Assembly (NCBI RefSeq): GCF_017813365.1
Contig: NZ_JAGIZA010000008.1
Coordinates: forward strand, 167,143 to 231,142
Origin: Roseomonas indoligenes
Lineage (GTDB): Bacteria; Pseudomonadota; Alphaproteobacteria; Acetobacterales; Acetobacteraceae
DNA length: 64,000 nucleotides
Direction of reading: 5' to 3'
Shown here in pieces: positions 34,893-41,912 of the stretch. The position numbers and the translations under genes are program-made. The notes under the pieces are model-generated. The model saw only the letters and a list, made by a program, of their open reading frames with translations, was not told the DNA's origin and ran no database searches. Positions within the stretch are counted from its first letter, which is position 1. Every line of letters begins with the position of its first letter.

Positions 34893-35725
34893 GCGGCGTT
34901 CTCCTCCATCTCGTTGCCCCGCGCGGCGAGCAGCGCGCGGGCGAATTCCGCGAAGCCACGCCCGCCCGGGGCGCGGGTGACATAGGCGGGGGCGGCGGCG
35001 ATCCCCGGCAGGTGCGGCAGCACGTTCGCCACCCCGACCGAGAGGGGGATTGCCGCGAACATCGGGGCATCGTTCGGGCTGTCCCCGAGGAAGGCGACCT
35101 GCCCGAGCACATCGGCCAGCGGGGCGAAGCGGGCGGCGAAGAGGGATTCCACCCCCGCGCGTTTGTCCCAGGCGCCGAACCAGGCGTTGACGTGGATGGA
35201 AGAGACTTTGGCCTGCGCGCCCCCGGCCTCGAAGACGGCAGCGATGCGGGCAGCCTGTTCCAACGGCAGGGGGCCGGCATCCTCGGCGAAGTCCACGGCG
35301 GCGTCGAAGAGGCGGAAGGGCTGGTCGGCGGCGATCCGCGCGCCGGGGACGGCTTCCATGGCTTGCGCGGCCAGTTCCATCAGGCGGTCGCGGTTCGCGA
35401 GGCGGGCGGAGTCCTCCTGCGCGTGCCAGCGGATCATGCGGCGGTTGGCGCGGTCCTCGGCGTACCAGAGGGCGCCGTTCTCCCCCACCACGGCGGAGAC
35501 GGGCCATTGCCGGGCGATAGCGTCGCACCAGCCGGCGGGGCGGCCGGTGACGGGGATGACGTGCAGGCCGGCCCCCGCCAGCGACTCCATCGCGGCGTAG
35601 GCGAGAGCGGGGAGGCGGCCATCCTCCGTGAGGGTGTCATCGATGTCCGTCAGCACGTAGCGCAGCGCGGCGAGCCGCGCGCAAGGCGCCTGCTGCAAGG
35701 GCTGCGGGGCTGGGGCCTGGGCCAC
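34889..35725 (-). CDS. HAD-IIB (Cof-type) phosphatase
   Basis: A cytosolic HAD-superfamily hydrolase of 278 residues. Motif I is LTDIDDTLTEDG with the nucleophile Asp, motif II is PVTGRPAGW, and motifs III/IV end in GDSPNDAPMF; the C2 cap between them (about 90-200) makes it a Cof-like sugar- or polyol-phosphatase. GTG 35725 is chosen because a perfect AGGAGG lies seven bases upstream; an ATG at 35758 is in frame but would put the start before that ribosome site. It overlaps phnD by four bases, so it presumably acts on the imported or derived phospho-compound. Confidence 0.85.
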   Translation of the reverse strand: MAQAPAPQPLQQAPCARLAALRYVLTDIDDTLTEDGRLPALAYAAMESLAGAGLHVIPVTGRPAGWCDAIARQWPVSAVVGENGALWYAEDRANRRMIRWHAQEDSARLANRDRLMELAAQAMEAVPGARIAADQPFRLFDAAVDFAEDAGPLPLEQAARIAAVFEAGGAQAKVSSIHVNAWFGAWDKRAGVESLFAARFAPLADVLGQVAFLGDSPNDAPMFAAIPLSVGVANVLPHLPGIAAAPAYVTRAPGGRGFAEFARALLAARGNEMEENAA

Positions 35726-35732
35726 GGGACAT

Positions 35733-35738
35733 CCTCCT
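35733..35738 (-). promoter_or_regulatory. Ribosome binding site that sets the HAD start
   Basis: AGGAGG on the minus strand, seven bases before GTG 35725. It decides for the GTG start against the in-frame ATG at 35758, which lies upstream of it. Confidence 0.7.
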
Positions 35739-35773
35739 GTTGGTGTGGAGGATGCCAATTCAGATGTGGAAGG

Positions 35774-36565
35774 TCAAACACACTCTGCGACGTGCACCGC
35801 CACCCCCGCCCGGGCCAGGGCGGCGGCGAGCGGCGGAGGCGGCGCGGTATCGGTGACGAGGTCCGTCAGGGCGGAGAGTTCGGCCACGCGCTCCAGGTAG
35901 CCCCGGCCGAACTTGCCGGAATCGAGGAGCAGGACCCGGCGGGGGCAGCGGTCCAGCATGGCGCGCTTCACCCAGGCGGCGCGGCTCTCGGCATCCGTCG
36001 GACCTTCCAGGGTGAGGCCGGAGGCGCCGATCATCGCGACATCCGCGCTGAAGCGGCGGAGGAAGGCGTCCGTCTCCGCGCCGTAGAGGGCGCGCTCCGG
36101 CGCATGGAACTCACCGGGGGCGACGAGCACGCGGAGACCCGGCGCATCGCCGGCCGCGGAGACGACGGGGAGGGAGTTGGTGATGAGGGTGGCGCCCGTG
36201 CCGCGGGCGGCGAGGGCGCCTGCGAAGCGGGCTGTGGTGCTGCCGGCATCCACCATCACCACGGCGCCGGGTTCCACGAGGGTGGCGGCGGCGTTGCCGA
36301 TCCGCGCCCGTTCGGCCCCTGCCATCGCCTCCCGCGCCTGGAAGTCCGGCTGGACCCCGGCATGGGTGACGGAGGCGCCGCCATAGGTGCGGCGGACCGC
36401 GCCCCGGGCCGAGAGCGTCTCGATATCCCGCCGCACCGTCTCGCCGGAGACGCCGAAGCGGGCGGCCAGGGTGCTGATTCGCACCGTGGGGTCCGTGTTC
36501 AGCGCCTGGAGGATGGCGGCGTGCCGCGCTTCCTTCCCCGGCGCACCTTCCTGCCGCCTTGCCAT
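35774..36565 (-). CDS. DeoR-family (GlpR-like) transcription regulator
   Basis: A 263-residue repressor-type regulator. The N-terminal DeoR helix-turn-helix is RISTLAARFGVSGETVRRDI followed by GAVRRTYGGA. The sugar-phosphate isomerase-like sensor has LITNSLPVVSAA, VAMIGASGLTLEGPTDAE and LLLDSGKFGRG, the residues that bind phosphorylated ligands. It is 48 bp upstream of the HAD gene and first in the operon DeoR-HAD-phnDCEE-glpD. By family precedent (GlpR) it should respond to a phosphorylated intermediate such as glycerol 3-phosphate. It diverges from the orphan PhnD-like gene, so the 115-bp gap may be controlled both ways. Confidence 0.88.
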   Translation of the reverse strand: MARRQEGAPGKEARHAAILQALNTDPTVRISTLAARFGVSGETVRRDIETLSARGAVRRTYGGASVTHAGVQPDFQAREAMAGAERARIGNAAATLVEPGAVVMVDAGSTTARFAGALAARGTGATLITNSLPVVSAAGDAPGLRVLVAPGEFHAPERALYGAETDAFLRRFSADVAMIGASGLTLEGPTDAESRAAWVKRAMLDRCPRRVLLLDSGKFGRGYLERVAELSALTDLVTDTAPPPPLAAALARAGVAVHVAECV

Positions 36566-36680
36566 GGCGGCAGGGTGATGGGGCGGCGGGGGATGTGCAA
36601 CCTACCACTTTATGACAGCGCTGCTGGCCCGGCGCGATGTGTCGTGAGAGGGTGGCGGGCATTCCTGCCGGAGTTGCCCG

Positions 36681-37640
36681 ATGATCCGTCGCCGTGCCCT
36701 TGTCGCCGCTGGTGCCCTGCTGCCGCTGGTGGCGCGGGCGCAGGGTGCGGCGCCGCCCATGCCGGCGCCGGGCAAGCGGGACTGGGCGGCGCAGGTGCCG
36801 CAGATCCGGCTGGGCGTGCTGGGCGGCGAATCCGAGAGCGACCGGCTGGGCCGCTATGAGGGCTACCGCAAGCTGTTCGAGGACACCTTCGGCGTTCCGG
36901 CGCGGATGTTCTTTGCCTCCGACTATGCCGGGGTGCAGCAGGCCTTCGCGGCGAAGCAGCTGGAGATCGCGAACATGTCGCCCGCCGCCTATGCCGGCGT
37001 GTGGCTGGAGACGAATGGCGGGGTGGAGCCGATCCTGGTGACGGTGGAGCCGGACGGCACCACGAGCTACGTGGCGCTGATGTATGTGCGCGCGGATTCC
37101 GGGATCGCGCGGCTGGAGGAGATGCGGGGCAAGGCGATGGCCTGGTCCGATCCCAACTCCGCCTCCGGCTACCTCATCCCGCGGGCGGAGTTGCGGGCGG
37201 CGGGGATCAATCCCGAGAGCTTCTTCGGCCGCACGGGCTTCGCCGGCGGGCATGACCAGGCCTTGGTCGCGGTGCTGCAGAAGCAGTACGATGCGGGGGT
37301 GTGCTGGTCCTCCGGCAAGGGGGATGAGAGCACGGGCTTCTCCCGCGGGGTGCTGACGGCGGCGGTGGAGAAGCGGCTGCTGGACATGAAGGACATCCGC
37401 ATCATCTGGCGGTCCCGCCCCATCCAGAACGGGCCGATCGTGGTGCGGAGCGACCTGCCGGCCTCCTTCAAGAAGGACATGGTGGATTTCCACCTGGCGC
37501 TGCCTTCCGCGCATCCGGACATCCACAAGGCGGTGGAGCGGGGCAGCGCGGTGGGGTGGCAGGCCACGCGGCACGAGGACTACGCCGTGTTCGTGGACAT
37601 GCGGCGCGCGGAGGCTTCCGAGCGGCGTCGGCGGAACTGA
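36681..37640 (+). CDS. Second PhnD-type periplasmic binding protein, orphan
   Basis: A phosphate/phosphite/phosphonate-type binding protein of 319 residues with a signal peptide of about 20 residues (RRRALVAAGALLPLVARA). It has IRLGVLGGESESDRLGRYEG, FFASDYAGVQQAFAAKQLEI, the anion-loop pattern WSDPNSASGYLIP, GGHDQALVAVLQKQYDAGV and a C-terminal SFKKDMVDFHLALP. No permease or ATPase follows on its strand. It is divergent from the DeoR gene and could serve the PhnCEE channel with a different ligand. Its sequence differs greatly from the operon PhnD, so it is not a recent duplicate. Confidence 0.85.
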   Translation: MIRRRALVAAGALLPLVARAQGAAPPMPAPGKRDWAAQVPQIRLGVLGGESESDRLGRYEGYRKLFEDTFGVPARMFFASDYAGVQQAFAAKQLEIANMSPAAYAGVWLETNGGVEPILVTVEPDGTTSYVALMYVRADSGIARLEEMRGKAMAWSDPNSASGYLIPRAELRAAGINPESFFGRTGFAGGHDQALVAVLQKQYDAGVCWSSGKGDESTGFSRGVLTAAVEKRLLDMKDIRIIWRSRPIQNGPIVVRSDLPASFKKDMVDFHLALPSAHPDIHKAVERGSAVGWQATRHEDYAVFVDMRRAEASERRRRN

Positions 37641-37682
37641 TTCACCGGCGCTTAACGGCCTGACGGCAGACTGGTGGGCGAG

Positions 37683-37702
37683 GGCAGGCAAAAGCGCCTG
37701 CC
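37683..37702. other. Hairpin directly before a ribosome site
   Basis: GGCAGGC and GCCTGCC form a perfect 7-bp stem with a 6-nt loop (AAAAGC). It ends just before the GGAGG ribosome site of the ATP-grasp gene. It might end the upstream transcript or affect translation of the downstream gene. Confidence 0.35.
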
Positions 37703-37712
37703 GGAGGCCCGG

Positions 37713-39017
37713 ATGTCAGAGAGCGCCTTGTGTGAAGCCCGCGCGCCGCGCGTCCGGGCGCTGGTCTTTCCCTGCGGATCCGAGAATGGCGGGGAGATCC
37801 ACGACGCGCTGCGCCATTCCCTGCATGTGGAGGTGATGGGCGCCTCCAGCACGGAGGATCACGGGCGCTTCCGCTTCGCGCGCTATTTCGGCGAGCTGCC
37901 GCGCATCGGCGAGGCGGGGTTCGACGACGCCTTTGCCGGGCTGCTGCGCGGGCAGGGCGTGGAGATGGTCTTCGCCACGCACGACACGGTGGCGGAGTAC
38001 CTGGCTTCGCGCATGCAGGCGATGGGCGCGCATCTCGTGAACGGCGATCCGGAGACGGCGGCGGTCGCGCGGCGCAAGAGCAGGACCTATCGGCTTTTCG
38101 CCGATCGCGACTGGGCGCCGCGCGTCTTCGACGGGCCGGAGGCGGTTGCGGAATGGCCGGCGGTGGTGAAGCCGGATCGCGGGCAGGGCGGGCAGGGCGT
38201 GGCGGTGGTGCGGGACAGCTGGGAGGCGCGGCTGGCCCTGGCCGCGCTGGAGGAGCCCGTGCTGATGGAGCACCTGCCGGGCGCCGAGGTGACGGTGGAC
38301 TGCTTCACGGACCGGCACCGGCGACTGGTCTGGGCCGGGCCGCGGACGCGGGAGCGGGTGCGGGCGGGGATCGCCATGCGTTCCGCGGTGCTGGAGGCCG
38401 ATGAGGTGATCACCGGCATTGCGGAGGCGATCAACGCCCGGCTGGTGATGCGCGGGCCCTGGTTCTTCCAGCTGCGGCAGGACCGGGAGGCGCGGTGGAA
38501 GTTGCTGGAGGTGGCTTGCCGGGTGGCGGGCAGCATGGTGGCGCAGCGGGCGCGGGGGGTGAATCTGCCGCTGATGGCCGTGCACGACTTCATGGGGCGC
38601 GACCTGGTGCCGCTGCCGAGCGCGCATGTCCGGCTGGTGGACCGGCGGATCGCAACGCGAGCGCGGCTGGACTGGGCATTCGACGAGGTCTTCGTGGACC
38701 TGGACGACACGCTGGTGCTGGACGGGCGGGCGGTGCCGGGCGTGGTGGCCTTCCTCTACCAGTGCGCGGGGGAGGGGAAGCGGCTGCACCTCGTCACCCG
38801 CCACGCTGGCGATCCGGAGGAGGCGCTGCGGCGGGCGCGGATCGCGCCAGGTCTGTTCGACCGCATCCACCACCTGCGGGCGGAGGAGCCGAAGGCTGGG
38901 GTGATCGGGGGGCGGGCGATCTTCGTTGACAACCACTTCCCGGAGCGCGCGGCGGTGGCCGCGGCGCGGGGCATCCCGGTGCTGGACGTGGATGCCGTGG
39001 AATTCCTGCTGCATTAG
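37713..39017 (+). CDS. ATP-grasp ligase fused to HAD-like domain
   Basis: A 434-residue fusion. Residues 1-110 form a pre-ATP-grasp domain. About 110-300 is a carbamoyl-phosphate-synthase-like ATP-grasp: VVKPDRGQGGQGVAVV as nucleotide loop, VLMEHLPGAEVTVDCFTD, and LLEVACRVAGSM as the metal/phosphate strand. From about 325 a HAD-like domain follows with VFVDLDDTLVLDG (DxDxT), LVTRHAGD and IFVDNHFPER. ATP-grasp enzymes activate a carboxylate as acyl-phosphate and join it to an amine or thiol; the HAD part may process a phosphate on the substrate. GGAGG precedes ATG 37713. The next gene, 11 bp downstream, is a methyltransferase, so a small-molecule or glycan decoration is plausible. Confidence 0.8.
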   Translation: MSESALCEARAPRVRALVFPCGSENGGEIHDALRHSLHVEVMGASSTEDHGRFRFARYFGELPRIGEAGFDDAFAGLLRGQGVEMVFATHDTVAEYLASRMQAMGAHLVNGDPETAAVARRKSRTYRLFADRDWAPRVFDGPEAVAEWPAVVKPDRGQGGQGVAVVRDSWEARLALAALEEPVLMEHLPGAEVTVDCFTDRHRRLVWAGPRTRERVRAGIAMRSAVLEADEVITGIAEAINARLVMRGPWFFQLRQDREARWKLLEVACRVAGSMVAQRARGVNLPLMAVHDFMGRDLVPLPSAHVRLVDRRIATRARLDWAFDEVFVDLDDTLVLDGRAVPGVVAFLYQCAGEGKRLHLVTRHAGDPEEALRRARIAPGLFDRIHHLRAEEPKAGVIGGRAIFVDNHFPERAAVAAARGIPVLDVDAVEFLLH

Positions 39018-39028
39018 GGGAGGGGGCG

Positions 39029-39787
39029 GTGCGGAAGAACGGGGCGGGCGAGTTCATCGGATTGCGGACGGAGGCGCAGGTGGAGCGCGACGCGCGCTTC
39101 AAGGAGACGGCGCTGCGGCTGATCGGGGATGCCGGGGAGAACTGGGCGGTCCATGCCCTGGCGGTGACGAAGCGGAACGCGCTGGCGCGGGTGCTGTACC
39201 TGGACGACCTGTACCGCCGCATCCTGCCCGTGCCCGGCGTGATCCTGGAGTTCGGGGTGCAATGGGGCGCGACGCTCGCGACGCTGCTGAACCTGCGCGC
39301 CCTGCACGAGCCCTACAACGCGTCCCGCATGATCTACGGCTTCGACACTTTCGAAGGCTTTGCGGCGGTGGATGAGCGGGACGGCGGGGGCGTGCGGGAG
39401 GGGGATTTCAGCGCCCGTCCCGGGCATGAGGAGGGGCTGGACGAAATCCTGGCCTATCACCAGTCGATCAACGCCTTTCCGGAGCACCGGCGGCACGCGC
39501 TGGTGAAGGGCGATGCCTCCGCCACGGTCGGGCCCTGGCTGGAGAGGAACCCGCACGCGGTGGTCGCGCTGGCCCTGTTCGACATGGACCTCTACCGGCC
39601 GACGCGGGACGTGCTGCTGGCCATCCAGCCGCGGCTGGTGAAGGGCTCGGTCCTCGTCTTCGACGAACTGAACTGCCCCTTCTTCCCCGGGGAGACGGCG
39701 GCGGTGGCGGAGGTGCTGGGCCTTGGGAACTGCCGGCTGACCCGGCACCCGCTGCAGAGCTACTGCGCGGTGATGGAGGTGGAGTAA
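39029..39787 (+). CDS. TylF/macrocin-type O-methyltransferase
   Basis: A 252-residue SAM-dependent methyltransferase of the TylF type. It has ILEFGVQWGATLATLLNLR as SAM motif I, IYGFDTFEGFAAVDERD as the typical TylF block, and LALFDMDLYRPTRDVLLAI with the acidic metal-site residues, then GSVLVFDELNCPFFPGE. Relatives methylate sugar hydroxyls of antibiotics or surface glycans. The start is GTG 39029 with a long GGGGAGGGGG upstream. It is almost certainly co-transcribed with the ATP-grasp/HAD fusion 11 bp before it. The acceptor is unknown. Confidence 0.8.
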   Translation: MRKNGAGEFIGLRTEAQVERDARFKETALRLIGDAGENWAVHALAVTKRNALARVLYLDDLYRRILPVPGVILEFGVQWGATLATLLNLRALHEPYNASRMIYGFDTFEGFAAVDERDGGGVREGDFSARPGHEEGLDEILAYHQSINAFPEHRRHALVKGDASATVGPWLERNPHAVVALALFDMDLYRPTRDVLLAIQPRLVKGSVLVFDELNCPFFPGETAAVAEVLGLGNCRLTRHPLQSYCAVMEVE

Positions 39788-39855
39788 GGCGCCTCTCCCG
39801 AAGGTGAGACGTCCCTCGGGTTTCTCGCGGTTGCGAAACGGCGTAACCCCGCCCC

Positions 39856-41316
39856 ATGACCTCCCCGCCGCCGCGCCGACCGCTGATCCTGGCCTCCGTC
39901 ATGGTCGCGCTGTTCATGGTGTCCATCGAATCCACCATCGTCTCCACGGCCATGCCGCAGATCGCGGGGCGGCTGGGGGACCTGCACCTCTACTCCTGGG
40001 TTTTCGCGGCCTTCCTGTTGACCCAGACGGCGATGACGGTGGTCTTCGGCAAGCTGGCGGATATCCATGGCCGCCGGCCGGTGATGCTGATGGGGATCGG
40101 CATCTTCCTCGTGGGTTCGCTGCTCTGCGGCTTTGCCTGGTCCATCCCCTCGCTCATCGCCTTCCGGCTGGTGCAGGGCATCGGGGCGGGGGCGGTGCTG
40201 CCGGTGGCGCAGACAGTGGTGGGCGACCTCTACTCCGCGCAGGAACGGGGGAAGATCCAGGGCTTCCTGGCGAGCGTCTGGGGGCTTTCCTCCGTGCTCG
40301 GGCCGCTGGCGGGCGGCATCATCGTGGAGCGGGCGAGCTGGCCCTGGATCTTCTGGATCAACCTGCCGATCGGCATCCTCGCCGCCGCCGGCTTCGCGCG
40401 CTTCCTGCAGGAGACGGTAAAGCGGGAGCGGCGCCCGGTGGACGTGGCGGGGGCGGCGCTGCTCACCCTCACCGTGGCCGCGCTGATGGCGGCGGTGACG
40501 GATCCCGGCACCACCCTCTCGACCATCGCCGCCGTGGTGTTCCTACCGGCGCTCGGGGCATTCCTGTGGTGGGAGGGGCAGGCGGCGGACCCGGTTCTGG
40601 ACATCGCGCTCTGGGCGCGGCGGGCCATCGCCGTGAACAACGTCGTCCTTTTCCTCGGCGGGGCGGCGCTGATCGGGCTGACCACCTTCCTGCCGATGTA
40701 CGTGCAGGGCGTGCTCGGCCGGTCCGCCCTGACCGCGGGCTTCGCCCTGACGATGACACTGCTGGGCTGGCCGGTGGCCGCCGCGATCGGCGCGCGCTCC
40801 TTCGGGCGGCTTGGGCTGCGGGGATGCCTGCTGCTGGGGGGCGCGCTGATGCCGGTGGGGGCCTCCGCTTTCGTGCTGCTCGGCCCCGGCTCCTCCCCCG
40901 TGCTGGCGGGGGCGGGGTCCTTCGTGATCGGGCTGGGGATGGGCTTCCTCAACACCGCGGCGGTGGTGATGGTGCAGGAGGTGGTGGGCTGGTCCCAGCG
41001 CGGGGCGGCCACGGCCTCCGCCATCTTCTCGCGCAACCTGGGCAGCGCGCTGGGAGCGGCGGTGCTGGGCGGGGTGCTGAACCTCAGCCTGTCGCGCAGC
41101 CTGGCCGGGGGGATGGAATCCGAGGCCCTTCGCCGCCTGCTGGAGGGCGGGGGCGGCGTGGTGGCGGATGCGGCGGTGCGGTCCGCGCTGGACGGGGCGC
41201 TGCACCTGACCTTCTGGGCCGTGCTCGCGCTCTCGCTGGGCTGCCTACTGGTGGGCTTCCTGGTGCCGCATGTCGTGATGCGGGCCCGGGCGCCGGTGGC
41301 CGCGGCGGCGGATTAG
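39856..41316 (+). CDS. MFS drug exporter, EmrB/QacA (DHA2) family
   Basis: A major-facilitator proton antiporter of 486 residues with about 14 hydrophobic segments. The N terminus has ALFMVSIESTIVSTAMPQI (DHA2 motif in helix 1). Motif A is GKLADIHGRRPVMLMG, and the helix-5 antiporter motif C is GLSSVLGPLAGG. No membrane-fusion partner is adjacent, so it would act alone. No ribosome site is clear before ATG 39856, but the first membrane helix starts right there. Confidence 0.9.
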   Translation: MTSPPPRRPLILASVMVALFMVSIESTIVSTAMPQIAGRLGDLHLYSWVFAAFLLTQTAMTVVFGKLADIHGRRPVMLMGIGIFLVGSLLCGFAWSIPSLIAFRLVQGIGAGAVLPVAQTVVGDLYSAQERGKIQGFLASVWGLSSVLGPLAGGIIVERASWPWIFWINLPIGILAAAGFARFLQETVKRERRPVDVAGAALLTLTVAALMAAVTDPGTTLSTIAAVVFLPALGAFLWWEGQAADPVLDIALWARRAIAVNNVVLFLGGAALIGLTTFLPMYVQGVLGRSALTAGFALTMTLLGWPVAAAIGARSFGRLGLRGCLLLGGALMPVGASAFVLLGPGSSPVLAGAGSFVIGLGMGFLNTAAVVMVQEVVGWSQRGAATASAIFSRNLGSALGAAVLGGVLNLSLSRSLAGGMESEALRRLLEGGGGVVADAAVRSALDGALHLTFWAVLALSLGCLLVGFLVPHVVMRARAPVAAAAD

Positions 41317-41530
41317 GAGGCTTCCAGTTCGCACGGCCGGCGGCGGCTTTCCGGTTCCGGTTGGAGGAGGCGCCGGCATTCTGCTTCTGCCCGCAGGCGA
41401 AGCTGTTTCATCCGTTTCGTCGATGGGAGGTATTCGCCATCTCGAATGGACCCTGGCGGATCGAGGGCTCATATCGGCGCCAGAAGACGACGACACGATG
41501 CCGCCGCCTATTCATGAGAGGCATGATCCG

Positions 41531-41749
41531 ATGTCCAGCTTCCGCATTCTCGCTCTCGCCGCCGCCCTGATCGGTTCGGCCGCGGCCCCTGCTTTCGCCG
41601 CTAGCGATTACCTTCCGGGTGCGACGGCCGTGCCCGCCTGGACCGCGGCCGACAACAGCCGCACGCCGCTGGCGAGCAACGCCGACCGTTCCGGCCAGAC
41701 GCTGCTGGAGCAGAGCGGCGCCACCGGCGGCGGCGGCCAGCACAGCTGA
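41531..41749 (+). CDS. Small secreted protein
   Basis: Seventy-two residues: a signal peptide (about 1-23, ending PAFAA) and a mature peptide of about 49 residues rich in Ala, Gly, Ser and Thr, ending GATGGGGQHS. There are no cysteines and no known motif. GAGAGG lies nine bases before ATG 41531, and a textbook terminator follows 31 bp after the stop, so it is a single-gene transcript; both support a real gene. Function unknown. The 214-bp leader region upstream contains AT-richer patches but no promoter I can define. Confidence 0.65.
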   Translation: MSSFRILALAAALIGSAAAPAFAASDYLPGATAVPAWTAADNSRTPLASNADRSGQTLLEQSGATGGGGQHS

Positions 41750-41780
41750 CCTGCCGCGCCGTATCGGGCGCATGGGAATG

Positions 41781-41810
41781 GGGCCGCCGGATCATCCGGC
41801 GGCCCTTTTT
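41781..41810 (+). terminator. Rho-independent terminator
   Basis: GGGCCGCCGGAT and ATCCGGCGGCCC form a 12-bp inverted repeat around a single C (three or more bases loop out in practice), followed by TTTTT. It ends the small secreted-protein transcript. Confidence 0.92.
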
Positions 41811-41912
41811 CGTTGGCGGCCATGCTGCCCCGGCGTTGAGGGCGCGTGGCATTGACGCGCCGGGCCCCCGCACGGATATCCCGCCCCCGGTCGGGGACGG
41901 GGCTTCCAGCGC

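Noticed and set aside
36566..36680. DeoR operator between the regulator and the orphan PhnD gene
   Set aside because: An AT-richer patch (ACCACTTTATGACAG) is present, but I see no repeated or symmetric site that I could defend.
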